Assembly: GCA_018401435.1 (NCBI GenBank)
Contig: JAGYJW010000014.1
Span: 62,001 to 126,000 of the forward strand
From: Deltaproteobacteria bacterium
GTDB taxonomy: Bacteria > Myxococcota_A > UBA796 > UBA2385
Length of the DNA stretch: 64,000 bases
Direction of reading: 5' to 3'
The notes under the pieces were generated by a model that was not told the DNA's origin, searched no databases, and worked only from the letters and a program-made list of their open reading frames with translations. A program made the translations under genes and the position numbers. Shown here piece after piece: positions 1-9,469 of the stretch; positions within the stretch are counted from its first letter, which is position 1; each line of letters starts with the position of its first letter.

Positions 1-527
1 GCGGCGGTGGTGTGCAGGCGCTCCCCCAGCACCACCCGTCCGCTGAAGCGGTGGGCCACCGCGTCGAATTTGAGGCGCAGCAGGGCGGGCACCCCGGGGA
101 AGATCAGCACGTTGCGCATGACCACCTGGGGGAAACGCAGGCCCGGCCCCTCCCACAACACGGCACCTTCGGGCACCTCGGCCATGCGCAAGGCGGCGTC
201 ATTTGCGCGGTCGCCCAGGTGGCCCCGCAGCAGCGCCTCCAAGGTGGGGTGACGCACCAGGCGCACCCCAAAGGCGCGGGAGACCCCCGCCATGGTGAGA
301 TCATCGTGGGTGGGCCCCACACCGCCCGTGGTGAAGACATGGTCGAAGGCCGCCGACAGCTCGGCGACCGACCGCGCGATGACGTCAATGTCGTCGGGGA
401 TGGTCAGCACCCGCTTGAGGTCCACCCCGATGGACCGCAGCCGGGTGGCCAACCATGGCGAATTCTCGTCGCGGAATTTACCCGACAGGATCTCATCGCC
501 GATGATCAGGACCGCGGCACTTGGCAT
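1..527 (-). CDS. MoaB/CinA-type molybdopterin-binding domain protein (C-terminus beyond window)
   Basis: Reading the minus strand from the ATG at 527 gives 175 codons open to the window edge, so the C-terminus is missing. The protein starts MPSAAVLIIGDEILSGK and later has FTTGGVGPTHDDLT, the two hallmark motifs of the MoCF_biosynth fold shared by MoaB/MogA, the CinA N-terminal domain and the domain attached to some FAD synthetases. Such domains bind molybdopterin or nucleotide-like ligands. The visible part fits the short stand-alone CinA-like form, but without the C-terminus a CinA nicotinamide deamidase domain cannot be excluded. A TAGACA hexamer lies a few bases before the start on the minus strand, so the message may have almost no leader. 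Family assignment is confident; exact function is not. Confidence 0.8.
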   Translation of the reverse strand, partial: MPSAAVLIIGDEILSGKFRDENSPWLATRLRSIGVDLKRVLTIPDDIDVIARSVAELSAAFDHVFTTGGVGPTHDDLTMAGVSRAFGVRLVRHPTLEALLRGHLGDRANDAALRMAEVPEGAVLWEGPGLRFPQVVMRNVLIFPGVPALLRLKFDAVAHRFSGRVVLGERLHTTA

Positions 528-691
528 CTGACCTGTCTAACGCCGGCTGCCCGCCGCGCCGGGCCCCGCGCGGGCGGGAATGGCGGTGTGCGCCGCCGGG
601 TCGGGTACAGAGGGGGAGCCTGGCCTTGAACGCGCAGGCGCCCCGGCCCCTTCCCGCGGAGATCCGAGCCTCGATGCGGCCCCATCAACGC

Positions 692-697
692 TACAAT
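692..697 (+). promoter_or_regulatory. Possible -10 box (TACAAT) in the divergent 528-759 region
   Basis: The 232-base region between the leftward gene ending its start at 527 and the rightward gene at 760 holds no credible gene. TACAAT at 692-697 is the best -10-like hexamer and resembles the TACnnT boxes of stronger promoters in this window, but no TTG-type -35 sits 16-18 bases upstream. Weak call. Confidence 0.3.
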
Positions 698-759
698 AGG
701 CCGGTGTTGCGGCGGTGGAACCGCGTCGGCGCCGCGTTGTCCACAGGCCAAGGAGAGGG

Positions 760-2457
760 ATGAGCCGTCGCCCCGCCACCCATGGCCTCCGCGTGACCGT
801 CCGTCGGGACGGTGATGTCGTGGATCAAGGCACCTACTGGCGCTGGGACCCGGCGGGCATCTACTGGGCGATGACCGTGATCCTCCTGCTGTCGTCGGGC
901 ACCTTGTGGGTGCTGGAGGGCGGCATGCTCACCGGCCTCGCCGTGGGCCTGTTCTGGGGCGGCGTGGTGGTCTTGGGCCTCTCGCCCCTCTGCCTGGCGG
1001 TGGCCCTGTTCATGCGCTGGCGCTCGCGCTCGGGCACCATCGACCGCGGGTCCATCCCCACCGACGACGGTGGCGCCTTGGCCGGCTTCCGGTGGACCGG
1101 CCCCGACGCGGTGGCCCTGGATGCCGCGCCGGTGGGGGCCGGGCGGGCCACCCTCGCGGCCGGCGAGACCTGGAGCTGGCAGGGTGCCCATGGCATCCGC
1201 GTGGACCTCGACCTGGTGCCCTTGCAGCGGGCCCGGCGCTGGGTGGGCGGCCAGGGCGATGTGGCCTTCATCGCCATCGTGCTCACCCTGATGGTGGGCG
1301 CCTTCCAGCTGCGCTTCTTGCAGCAGCTGCTGGTGGAGGGGGCCTCGGGGGGCATGGATTCTTATGCCGAGCCCTCGCCGGAATATATCGCCCGCCTGCT
1401 GCAGCGGGATCTGGACGGCGCCGACGAGGGCTACGAGGAGCGGGCCGAGCGTCCCGAATATGTCGAAGGCAACCGCAGCTTCTACATGCCCTCGGGCAGC
1501 CAGGGCAGCCTGGAGCGCAGCGGGGGAGGGGAGCAGGCTGGCGAGCAGGTGCAGCGCCGCGAGGCCGAGGAGCCCGAAGAGCCGGTCGCCGACGCCTTGG
1601 ACGAGCCGACGCCCGACAGCTTGCTGGACGGCGATCTGCCCGAGCTGGAGCCATTTCCCGGGGAGGATGCCACACCGGAGCGCGAGCTGCTGGGCGAAGA
1701 AGAGCCCCCCACTCCCGACGAGGACCCGGGTGCCGCCCTGCCCGAGGCCATGGAGCGCTTCGTGGGCTGGGGCTTTCGGGACTGGTTCGATGTTCGGGAC
1801 GCCCGCCCAGAGAGCGAGCGTCAGATCGCTCGGCACCTCGAGATCGTGCGCCAGCGGCTCAAGATTGACCCCAACGACCCCGGGGCGCTCAACATCCTGG
1901 GCTACTACGCCTACCTGGCCGAGAATGGCGATCTCTCGAAAGAGACCTATCAACGCTATGTCGAGTTGTATCCAGACGACCCTGTCGGGTACAATAATCT
2001 GGCCCTGACCTACAAGCGCAGCGGCGACTACGAGCAGGAGGAAGCACTCTATCGAAAGGCGCTAGCCATGGATCCGCTCGACACCCACGTCATCAACAAT
2101 CTCGCCGTCAATCTCGCCCACCAGGGGCGCTTTGACGAGGCGTTGGATCTGATGGCGCTGCTGGAGGAGCTGACACCCGGCGACCCCTATGCCGAGCTGC
2201 ACCGCGCCAAGATCTACGCGTCCATGGGCAAGAAGAACAAGGCCCTGCGCAGCTTGGAGCTGGCCCTCGACCGTGTGGGCGAGCTCGACACGATGCACCA
2301 CATCGAGTTCCGCCAGGACCTGCGCATCGACCCCGCCTTTCGCGCGCTACGGGACCAGCCCCGCTTCCGCAAGGCCCTCGAGCGCACCTATGGCGACGAC
2401 GCCGGCTACCTGACCACGGGCCCCGACGGGCGCTACATGGGGAGGCCCCGTGGGTGA
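760..2457 (+). CDS. Membrane-anchored TPR protein, first of two tandem paralogs
   Basis: 565 residues. The ATG at 760 is chosen because GGAGAGGG lies directly upstream; an in-frame ATG at 715 has no such site. The N-terminus carries a short beta-rich stretch, then two membrane segments (about residues 30-50 and 55-80), a second small beta-rich stretch, and a third hydrophobic segment near residues 165-190. A long acidic, low-complexity region (about 210-350) follows, then TPR repeats to the end; motifs such as DPNDPGALNILGYYAYL and DPLDTHVINNLAVNLAHQG are typical TPR helices. The C-terminal signature RIDPAFRALRDQPRF matches the end of the next gene, as does the order of parts. Probably an inner-membrane scaffold whose repeats recruit partners. 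No enzyme motif seen. Overlaps the next gene by 8 bases. Confidence 0.75.
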   Translation: MSRRPATHGLRVTVRRDGDVVDQGTYWRWDPAGIYWAMTVILLLSSGTLWVLEGGMLTGLAVGLFWGGVVVLGLSPLCLAVALFMRWRSRSGTIDRGSIPTDDGGALAGFRWTGPDAVALDAAPVGAGRATLAAGETWSWQGAHGIRVDLDLVPLQRARRWVGGQGDVAFIAIVLTLMVGAFQLRFLQQLLVEGASGGMDSYAEPSPEYIARLLQRDLDGADEGYEERAERPEYVEGNRSFYMPSGSQGSLERSGGGEQAGEQVQRREAEEPEEPVADALDEPTPDSLLDGDLPELEPFPGEDATPERELLGEEEPPTPDEDPGAALPEAMERFVGWGFRDWFDVRDARPESERQIARHLEIVRQRLKIDPNDPGALNILGYYAYLAENGDLSKETYQRYVELYPDDPVGYNNLALTYKRSGDYEQEEALYRKALAMDPLDTHVINNLAVNLAHQGRFDEALDLMALLEELTPGDPYAELHRAKIYASMGKKNKALRSLELALDRVGELDTMHHIEFRQDLRIDPAFRALRDQPRFRKALERTYGDDAGYLTTGPDGRYMGRPRG

Positions 2458-3628
2458 CCTCTCTGTAACGGTGCGCCTCAACGGCCAGATCGTCGAAGAG
2501 CAGGTGTTGCGGGTGAACCGGGTCGTCCGCATCGGCGAAGGTGCGGGGTCGGCGGTCAGCTTTCCCGGCGCCGACGTGGCCGTGGTGCGCATGGGCGATC
2601 GCCTCGCCGTGCGGGGCCGCAGCCTCGAAGAGGGCGAGGAGGTCCACATCTCCTTGGGCCCGGTCGAGGTCGCCGTCGAGCACACCTTGCGGGCCCGCCT
2701 GCCCCACGAGTGGGTGGGGCTGTGGGACGGGCGCTTCTTCGCCGCCGCCTTGCTGGTGACGGCGGTGGGCACCTGGTTCGACGCGGCCGAGATGTGGCTG
2801 GACCGCCTGCCCCGCGACACGCCCGTGGCCGTGTCGCAGCTCCACAACCTGCTCTCGGGGGGCCCCAGCTCGGCCTTGCGCCAGCGCGCCGCAGCCATGC
2901 ACCCGACGCCCGACCCGGCGCGGGGCAGCGCCCAGGCCGAGGCCCCGGCCATGACGGATGGCCCTCGCCACCGGCCCGACGAGACCAGCGAGTCCCTGGG
3001 CTGGTGGGCCTGGTACCGCAACGAGGTGCCCCGGGATGACCAAGAGATCGAGGCGCTGGAGCGCCTCACCCAGGTGCCCGACGACGCCTCTGCCCGTCGG
3101 CTGCTGGCCCGCAGCGCCTATGACAAGGACGACTACGATCTGGCCTCCTGGCACTTCCGCTGGATCCTGCAGCGCTACCCTGGCGACCGCGACGCCCGCT
3201 TGCGGCTGGCCCGATCCGAGCGGAGGCGGGGAAACCACCGGGTGGAGGCCGAAATCTACCGCGCCTTGCTGGACGAGGACCCCGACAACCTGCTTGCCTT
3301 GAGCGGGCTGGCGACGGCGCTGGCCCGGCTGCACCGCCTGGACGAGGCCCTGGTGCTGCTGGACGAGCTGCAGGCGGTCGCCCCCATGTCGCCGCTCACC
3401 GAGCTGACCGTGGCCCGGGTGGAGGCCCTGCAGGGCCACGACAAGTCCGCCATCGAGGCCCTGGATCGCGCCTTTGCCAGCCGCGAACAGCTCAGCCAGG
3501 AGCTTCAGCTGGAATTGCGGCGGGACCTGGCGTTGGACCCCGCCTTTTCCTCGTTGCGCAAGGACCGTCGCCTGCGGGGCCTGGTCCACCGCCACCTGGG
3601 CGCCGCCGGCCCTCGACCTGCGCGCTGA
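2450..3628 (+). CDS. FHA-like/transmembrane/TPR protein, second tandem paralog
   Basis: 392 residues from the GTG at 2450, preceded by GGGGAGG and overlapping the upstream stop by 8 bases, so translation is probably coupled. The first ~80 residues (LSVTVRLNGQIVEEQVLRV, then IGEGAGSAVSFPG) look like a short FHA-type or related beta-sandwich with the usual IG-G--S opening. One membrane segment follows near residues 100-115, then TPR helices from about 200 to the end. Its closing LRRDLALDPAFSSLRKDRR matches the upstream protein. In FHA domains a conserved Arg and Ser bind phosphothreonine; here the match is too weak to claim phosphopeptide binding. Forms a two-gene unit with its paralog; coaD starts 19 bases later. 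Confidence 0.72.
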   Translation: MGDLSVTVRLNGQIVEEQVLRVNRVVRIGEGAGSAVSFPGADVAVVRMGDRLAVRGRSLEEGEEVHISLGPVEVAVEHTLRARLPHEWVGLWDGRFFAAALLVTAVGTWFDAAEMWLDRLPRDTPVAVSQLHNLLSGGPSSALRQRAAAMHPTPDPARGSAQAEAPAMTDGPRHRPDETSESLGWWAWYRNEVPRDDQEIEALERLTQVPDDASARRLLARSAYDKDDYDLASWHFRWILQRYPGDRDARLRLARSERRRGNHRVEAEIYRALLDEDPDNLLALSGLATALARLHRLDEALVLLDELQAVAPMSPLTELTVARVEALQGHDKSAIEALDRAFASREQLSQELQLELRRDLALDPAFSSLRKDRRLRGLVHRHLGAAGPRPAR

Positions 3629-3647
3629 ACCCGCTGCCCGGCCCCCC

Positions 3648-4136
3648 ATGCCTGCCCGTATCGCCGTTTATGCTGGCTCTTTCGACCCGATCACCAATGG
3701 TCACCTGGACCTGGTGAAGCGGGCGCGCAGCCTCTTTGACCGGGTGATCCTGTCGGTGGGCTACAACCCCGCCAAGCGCAGCACCCTGGACCTTCAGACC
3801 CGCCTGGCCGTGCTGCGCGAGGTCACCGCCGACCTGGAGGGCGTCGAGGTGGACCACTTCGAGGGCCTGCTGGTGGACTACTGCCGAAAGGTGGGCGCAG
3901 TGGCCATCTTGCGAGGGCTGCGGGCGGTCACCGACTTCGAATTCGAGTTCCAGATCGGCCTGGCCAATATGGATATGGCGCCTGCCGTGCAGACGGTCTT
4001 TCTGCTGAGTGAGCCCCGCAACATCTTCGTGGCCAGCAGCCTGGTGCGGGAGATCGCGAGCCATGGTGGGGCGGTCTCCCGATACCTGCCCCCGGCGGCC
4101 GAACGCGAGCTGCTCAAGGCCTTGGGCAAGGGCTGA
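3648..4136 (+). CDS. coaD: Pantetheine-phosphate adenylyltransferase (PPAT)
   Basis: 162 residues, normal for the family. Transfers AMP from ATP to 4'-phosphopantetheine to make dephospho-CoA, the penultimate step of coenzyme A synthesis, in the cytoplasm as a hexamer. The opening YAGSFDPITNGH contains the nucleotidyltransferase T-x-G-H motif (T16-H19), and ASSLVREIASHGG near residue 130 matches the second ATP-binding motif. FEFEFQIGLANM is also characteristic. The ATG at 3648 places the first beta strand right at the N-terminus as in other PPATs; the frame is open further upstream but that part overlaps the preceding gene. Transcribed with the TPR pair and convergent with the GAF gene, 8 bases away. 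Confidence 0.97.
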   Translation: MPARIAVYAGSFDPITNGHLDLVKRARSLFDRVILSVGYNPAKRSTLDLQTRLAVLREVTADLEGVEVDHFEGLLVDYCRKVGAVAILRGLRAVTDFEFEFQIGLANMDMAPAVQTVFLLSEPRNIFVASSLVREIASHGGAVSRYLPPAAERELLKALGKG

Positions 4137-4144
4137 GGGAGGGC

Positions 4145-4953
4145 TCAGGCCTCGGGCGGGTCCGAGAGTGCTGCTGCGGTGAGCCAGGCGGCCTCGCGGT
4201 GCCAGCCGGCGAAGCCCGCCGCGCCAAAGGCGTTGAGCAGCTCCACCACACCCAGCACCATGCTGCCGCGCAGAATGGGCACGGCGAGCAGATCTCGGGT
4301 CTGGTAGCCGGTCCGTTGGTCGACCCGGGCATCGTGCAGCGTCGAGCTTCGGGCGTCCCGCACATCGATGCTGCGCCCGCTGCGCAACACGACCCCGGCG
4401 ATGCCCGCGCCTTCGGGCAGCCGCTGGCCCAGCAGGCTGGCCGCCCGGGGCCCCGGGCGGCGGCAAAGCGCAGCTGCCGGATGGCAGGCTGGTGCACCAG
4501 GATCGACCCGCTCTCGGCTGGAACGACGGCCAGCAGGTGGTCGAGGGCGGCTGCGGCCCGACCGTCCATGCCCTGCGGGGGCAGGTCGGCCAGCCGAAGG
4601 CGCAAACGGTCCAGGGCGGCCGCGCCGATGCCCTGGGCGTCCCGAGACAAGCTGGGCTCGGGCAGCTGATCGGCGCCCGCGGGGCTCGATGGGGCCAAGG
4701 CGCCGGTGATGTCGATGCTGGGCAGCTCGGCCAGGCCCTGGGTTGGCGTCAGCTCCACCAGGGTGCGGGCGCCGGCCGCGCCCAGGCGGAAGCCGCCACC
4801 TGGCTGCAGGTGGCAGACCACATCGTCGATGCCGCCGGCGCCGAGCTGCTCCAGCACCTCGGACAGGGCGTCGGTCCAGGCCGCCGCCTCCATGGCCTCG
4901 GGCAGCTGCAGCAATTCGGACCCGGTCCCCCGGGTCAGGCGGTACAGGGTCAT
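4145..4953 (-). CDS. GAF-domain protein, apparent frameshift near 4450
   Basis: About 269 residues when two frames are joined. Starts at the ATG at 4953 behind GGAGG. The N-terminal ~130 residues (MTLYRLTRGTGSELLQLPEA onward) resemble nothing I can name. The second half is a GAF domain: SGSILVHQPAIRQLRFAAARG in the first frame, then ASLLGQRLPEGAGIAGVVLR, TRDLLAVPILRGSMVLGVVE in the other. The switch falls in a G4-C4-G3 run at about 4445-4460 and needs one restored base, so a sequencing error is likelier than a broken gene. GAF domains bind small ligands or mediate dimerisation; no kinase, cyclase or output domain is attached, so this may be a stand-alone sensor or a partner of another regulator. 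Transcribed away from glmS. Confidence 0.68.
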
Positions 4954-5069
4954 GTGTGCCTCCGACCCCTGCAGGATAACCCCCTGCAGCTTCTTGCATG
5001 AGCGGCCGATGAGGGTTGGCTCGGGCCTGCGACCGATCCTTGGGCCGCGCTGTCAATCGAGGTGGAAGA

Positions 5070-6932
5070 ATGTGTGGAATCATTGGTTTCGTTGGCCTCC
5101 GCCAGGCTCGACCCATCCTGATTGATGGCCTTCGACGCCTGGAATACCGGGGCTACGACTCTGCGGGCCTCGCCACCCTGAGCGAGGGGCGCCTGCTGGT
5201 TCACCGCCGGGTGGGCCGGGTGTCGGAGCTGGCCTCTGCGGTGCCCGCCGATCTGGCCGGCGCCACGGGCATCGCCCACACCCGCTGGGCCACCCATGGC
5301 GGCGTCACCCAGGCCAACGCCCACCCCCACACCGACAGCCTGGGCCGCATCGCGGTGGTCCACAACGGCATCGTGGAGAATATGGCGGCGCTGAAGGCCC
5401 GGCTGGTGGCCGAAGGCGCGGTCTTCCGCTCCGAGACCGACTCCGAGGTGATCGCCCACCTCATCGCCCACTTCTACGACGGCTTCGGGCCCCTGGGCGA
5501 CAGCATCATGCCCGATGTGGCGGGCGATCCCGTGGCCGCCGTGCGCACGGCGATGGCCAGGGTGCGGGGAACCTGGGGCGTGGCGGTGGTCTTTGCAGAC
5601 CAGCCCGACATCATCGTGGCGGCCCGCAACGGGTCCCCGCTGGTGGTGGGCCTGGGCGAAGGCGAGACCTTCCTGGCCAGCGACAGCCACGCCTTGACCC
5701 CCTACACCCGCCGGGTGGTCTACCTGCAGGATCGCGAGCTGGCGCTGCTCAGCCGCGAAGGCGTGCAGACCTTCCTGCTGGACGGGGGCGAGGCCAACCC
5801 CACCGTGCACGAGCTGGAAGAGGAGTGGGGCGACTCCGAGAAGGGGGACTTCCCCAACTTCATGCTCAAGGAGATCCACGACCAGCCCGACGCCTTGCGC
5901 CAGTGCCTGGGGGGTCGCATCCTGGCGGAGGAGGGCACGGCCAAGCTGGGTGGGCTCGACCTCAGCCCGCGCCGCGTGATGGAGGTCAGCCGGGTGGGCT
6001 TCATCGGCTGCGGCACGGCCTACCACGCCTGCATGGTGGGGGCGGCGGCGGTGGAGCAGCTGGCCCGGGTGCCTGCCACCGCCGAGATCGCCAGCGAGTA
6101 CCGCTACCGCAACCCCGTCATCGACCCCCGGTCCCTGCACTTCGCCGTCAGCCAGTCCGGCGAGACCGCCGACACCCTGGGCGCCACCCGCGAGATCGAG
6201 CTCAAGGGCGGCGAGATCATGGGCATCGTCAATGTGGTGGGCTCCAGCATCGCCCGCACCTGTGGCAAGGGGGTCTACATCCACAGCGGGCCCGAGATGG
6301 CGGTGGCCTCCACCAAGGCCTTCACCAATATGATCGCGGCGATGTACCTGTTCGCGCTGCAAATGGGCCGCACGCGCGCGCTCTCGCCCAGTCAGGGCCG
6401 GGAATTCGCCGAGGCCTTGCGGGCCGTGCCCGACCTGGTCGAGCGCTACCTCAAGGACCCCGGCCCCATCGATGCGGCGGTCACTGCCGTGATCAAGGCC
6501 AAGAACGTGCTCTTCCTGGGGCGCGGCGTCTCTGCGGCGGTGGCGGCCGAGGGCGCCTTGAAGCTGATGGAGGTCGCCTATGTGCCCTGCATCGCCTACC
6601 CCTCGGGCGAGATGAAGCACGGCCCCATCGCCCTGCTCGAGCCCGGCAGCCCCGTCATCGTCATCGCCCCCGACGACGCCCTGAAGGACAAGACGCTGTC
6701 CAACCTGCAGGAGTCCCGCGCCCGCGGCGCCTTCATCGTGTTGATCACCAGCGAAGGCGACGAATACAGCGAGATGGGCGACGTCAACATCGTGGTGCCC
6801 CGCACCCACGAGCTGCTGAGTCCCCTCTTGACCGTGCTGCCCTTGCAGCTGCTGGCCTACCAGGCGGGCCTGGCCCTCGGTCGGGACATCGACCGGCCCC
6901 GCAACCTCGCAAAGTCGGTCACGGTCGAGTAG
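5070..6932 (+). CDS. glmS: Glutamine--fructose-6-phosphate aminotransferase (isomerizing)
   Basis: 620 residues, close to the usual ~610. Makes glucosamine-6-phosphate from fructose-6-phosphate and glutamine, the committed step to UDP-GlcNAc for peptidoglycan and LPS. The ATG at 5070 gives MCGIIGFVG, placing the glutaminase nucleophile at Cys2 after Met removal; GAGGTGG lies just upstream. The class-II glutaminase half covers about residues 2-230 (EYRGYDSAGLA and THGGVTQANAHPH are diagnostic). Two SIS domains follow, with SQSGETADT and the C-terminal NLAKSVTVE that closes the active site. No glmS ribozyme is evident in the short leader. Transcribed alone; the next gene is convergent 6 bases away. 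Confidence 0.98.
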   Translation: MCGIIGFVGLRQARPILIDGLRRLEYRGYDSAGLATLSEGRLLVHRRVGRVSELASAVPADLAGATGIAHTRWATHGGVTQANAHPHTDSLGRIAVVHNGIVENMAALKARLVAEGAVFRSETDSEVIAHLIAHFYDGFGPLGDSIMPDVAGDPVAAVRTAMARVRGTWGVAVVFADQPDIIVAARNGSPLVVGLGEGETFLASDSHALTPYTRRVVYLQDRELALLSREGVQTFLLDGGEANPTVHELEEEWGDSEKGDFPNFMLKEIHDQPDALRQCLGGRILAEEGTAKLGGLDLSPRRVMEVSRVGFIGCGTAYHACMVGAAAVEQLARVPATAEIASEYRYRNPVIDPRSLHFAVSQSGETADTLGATREIELKGGEIMGIVNVVGSSIARTCGKGVYIHSGPEMAVASTKAFTNMIAAMYLFALQMGRTRALSPSQGREFAEALRAVPDLVERYLKDPGPIDAAVTAVIKAKNVLFLGRGVSAAVAAEGALKLMEVAYVPCIAYPSGEMKHGPIALLEPGSPVIVIAPDDALKDKTLSNLQESRARGAFIVLITSEGDEYSEMGDVNIVVPRTHELLSPLLTVLPLQLLAYQAGLALGRDIDRPRNLAKSVTVE

Positions 6933-6938
6933 GGCCGC

Positions 6939-8211
6939 TCAGGCCTGAAGGGCCAGCAGCAGCCCGTCGGCGGTCCAGGTCCAGGTGCGTCCGCCCGCCT
7001 GGATCGTCGCGCCTGCCGGGCGCTCGGCGGGGAGCGTCGCCTCGTCCACCTCCTGCAGGTCGCCCCCGTCCACATTGGTGGACCAGGCCGCGCGGGTGCC
7101 GGTCCACCACAGGCGGCCGCCTGCCAGCGCCCGCAGGTGCAGCGCGTCATCGTCCACCAGCACCTCGGGCAGGGGGCCGCCCCCCAGGTCGTGGCCATCG
7201 GGGTGCAGGCGGCTGAGCACACCCTCGCGCAGGGCGATGATCTGCGCAGCGTCGGCCACCAGGGCTTCGGCCTCCAGGCCTGCATGGGACCACAGGGGCT
7301 GACCGGTCTGCAAGCACCAGGCGGCGCCTTCGGGCCCGTAGACCCGCGGGCCCGCGGCCGCGGCGCTCCAGGGCCTGAATCCAGCGTAAATGGGCGCCCC
7401 GGCTTCATCTTCGACGAGCCCGGTAGACAGGTCCAGGCTGAGGGCGGCCGGGTTGAAGCCCACCAGGCTGCGGGGCCCCGGCCAGCGCCGCAGCTCTTGC
7501 CCGTCGCGGGTGCGCAACAGCAGGAGCTCCTCGCCGAGATCGACCAGGAGCTGCTCGCCGTCGGGGCTCAGGCAGAGGTCCTCCACCGCGCCCGGTCGCT
7601 CCAGCAGCCGAGCGCCCGGGGCCGCGAAGGCGAAGGCGTCCTCGTAGAGCAGGACGGTCGCGCCGCGGGCGCCCGCCACCAGGCCGCTCAGCCCCGGGCG
7701 GGTGGCGCCGGCGGTGGGGGCGCCCGCCTTGGGCCTGCCGGTAGAGGACGGCGCCATCCACCCAGCTCAGGCCCGGCGGGCCGGTCCAGGCGGCCAGCCG
7801 ACCGCGGGCCGCGCCGAGGACCAGCGGGGGGGCGGGGCGGTCGTCCAGGGGCTCGATCCGGTTGAGCCCGGCCTTTCGTTGTACGACCTGTCCGGCGCCC
7901 AGGCCCACCTGCTCGACGGCAAAGCCGGGCAGCGGCCCCTGGGCCAGGCTGCCCTGGCGGCCCAACAGCGCGATCTCGGCGCCCGATTCGCCCTCCAGCA
8001 GCAGCAGCCAGCCTTCGGGGGTGACCCGACCCTCGCTGACCGGGCCGAGGGGCAGCCAGCGCAGCGCGCCCGCCTCTTCGACAAAGAGCCCCGTGGCGCC
8101 ATACCAGCCCAGGCGCCCGCGCTCCACCAGGAAGCCATCGGGCAGGCCGGCGCTGATCAAGCGGTCGCCGGGCCCCGGGCCGCGCTCCAAGCGGCGCCCC
8201 GGCATGGTCAT
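6939..8211 (-). CDS. Beta-propeller-like protein, apparent frameshift near 7725
   Basis: About 424 residues after joining two minus-strand frames. It starts at the ATG at 8211, overlapping the stop of the upstream lipoprotein by 4 bases (ATGA). Repeats of short strand motifs such as GGRLWWTGTRAAWSTNVDGG and LCLSPDGEQLLVDLGEELLL look like propeller blades of the WD40/PQQ kind. The frames switch at a C5 run (about 7720-7730). No signal peptide is visible, unlike its partner, so either it is cytoplasmic or it is exported in a way I cannot see. It is cotranscribed with the PQQ-repeat lipoprotein, suggesting a two-protein complex. Function unknown. Confidence 0.6.
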
Positions 8212-9368
8212 GGCGACACCGCCCGGGTGGGGCGCGGGCCCAGGGCCACCACATCGCCATTGGCCAGCCCGACGATCAAGAGATCGCCTAGCAGCACCGG
8301 ATCGGCGGCGATGGCAGAGGCCAGGTCCAGGCTCCAGACCTCGCCGCCATCGTCCAGGTCCAGGCGGGAGACCCGGCCGTGCACCTCGGTGGCGAAGGCC
8401 CCCCGGCGCCCGATGGCCGGCGTGCTGGACCAGGCGGCCTCACCCGAGGTCTTCCACAGCAGGGCGCCGGTGCTGCGGTCCAAGGCGTGCAGATCTCCGC
8501 CCAGATCCGGAACCAATACCACCCGAGAGAGGGCAGGGGAGGCCGAGGGTTCGAGGCCCAGGGGCCAACGCCACAGCTCTTGGCCATCTTTCAGGTTGAA
8601 AGCGGCGACTCCGCCGGCGTGGCCCTGGCCGGCGCCATAGGCGGTCACCAGGAGTTCGCCATCGATGGCGGGGTGGCCCACCCCCGGGCCGGGCAGGCTG
8701 GCCGTCCACCGGATGCCCGAGCGATTGGCCACCACCAGGGCGCCGTCCCGGGTGGACCAGGCGACCTCGCGGCCATTGCTGGCGGGACCGCCCTGTCCGC
8801 GGTCGCCTTCGGGTGCGGCGACGCTCCAGCCTTCGCCTCCCATCAAGGCGCCCGCCTCGGTGATCCAGGCGATGTCGCCGTCGAGGGGGACTGCGAGGCC
8901 CAGCACCTTGCCCGAGACCCAGGCGGTCTGGTGGCGCCCGGTGCTGGGATCCAGGGCCAGCACCACGCCATCGGCGGTGGCCACGGCCGGACCGACCTGA
9001 AGGGTGGCCACCGGCCCCACCGCGCGGCTCTCGCTGGCCCACAGCAGGTGGCCGGAGGCGTCGATGGCATGCACCCGGCCGTCGGACACGGCGTAAAGGG
9101 TCTGACCATCGGTGGTGAGGGCCTCGAGGATGGGCTGACCCAGCGGCACGCGCCAGCGCTCGACGGGGCGCTCTGCGGGGCCGTCCGCGTCATAGCTGCC
9201 CCGGCGCTCATACCAGGGCCCGGCCGCGTGCAGGCTGGAGGGCTGGATTGGCGCTGCGGTGGGATCGGGGATCCCAACCAGCTGCACGGATCGGCGCGTG
9301 TCCCGCTGGGGGGCGCAGCCCGCGAGGGCGGCGAGGAGCAGCATGGACCGCGAGGAGGAGAGGCGCAT
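8208..9368 (-). CDS. PQQ-repeat beta-propeller lipoprotein (BamB-like fold)
   Basis: 386 residues. The N-terminus MLLLAALAGC is a lipoprotein signal with the lipid-accepting cysteine at residue 18. The rest is a series of PQQ-type blades: TLYAVSDGRVHAIDASGHLL, GVVLALDPSTGRHQTAWV, GDLHALDRSTGALLWKTSG, GRVSRLDLDDGGEVWSLDL. These A-x-D-x-x-T/S-G-x-x-x-W motifs build an eight-bladed propeller as in BamB, but the surrounding sequence does not prove a role in outer-membrane protein assembly; many myxobacterial propeller lipoproteins have unknown jobs. First gene of a two-gene operon with the propeller protein downstream. A GATAGT hexamer 8 bases before the start suggests a near-leaderless message. 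Confidence 0.82.
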   Translation of the reverse strand: MRLSSSRSMLLLAALAGCAPQRDTRRSVQLVGIPDPTAAPIQPSSLHAAGPWYERRGSYDADGPAERPVERWRVPLGQPILEALTTDGQTLYAVSDGRVHAIDASGHLLWASESRAVGPVATLQVGPAVATADGVVLALDPSTGRHQTAWVSGKVLGLAVPLDGDIAWITEAGALMGGEGWSVAAPEGDRGQGGPASNGREVAWSTRDGALVVANRSGIRWTASLPGPGVGHPAIDGELLVTAYGAGQGHAGGVAAFNLKDGQELWRWPLGLEPSASPALSRVVLVPDLGGDLHALDRSTGALLWKTSGEAAWSSTPAIGRRGAFATEVHGRVSRLDLDDGGEVWSLDLASAIAADPVLLGDLLIVGLANGDVVALGPRPTRAVSP

Positions 9369-9469
9369 CTGCGGGGACTATCGCAGAGGGGGAAGGCCGG
9401 GCCAGCCGCGGGTGCTGGACAGGCCGCTGGGCTGGCGGCTACGTCGGCCCCCCGCGCCCAGGAGCCCCC

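Noticed and set aside
4954-5069. glmS ribozyme/riboswitch
   Set aside because: Leader is too short and lacks the core; the element is essentially a Firmicutes feature.
4950-6809. 619-codon minus-strand frame opposite glmS
   Set aside because: Shadow of the glmS codon pattern; glmS motifs are conclusive.
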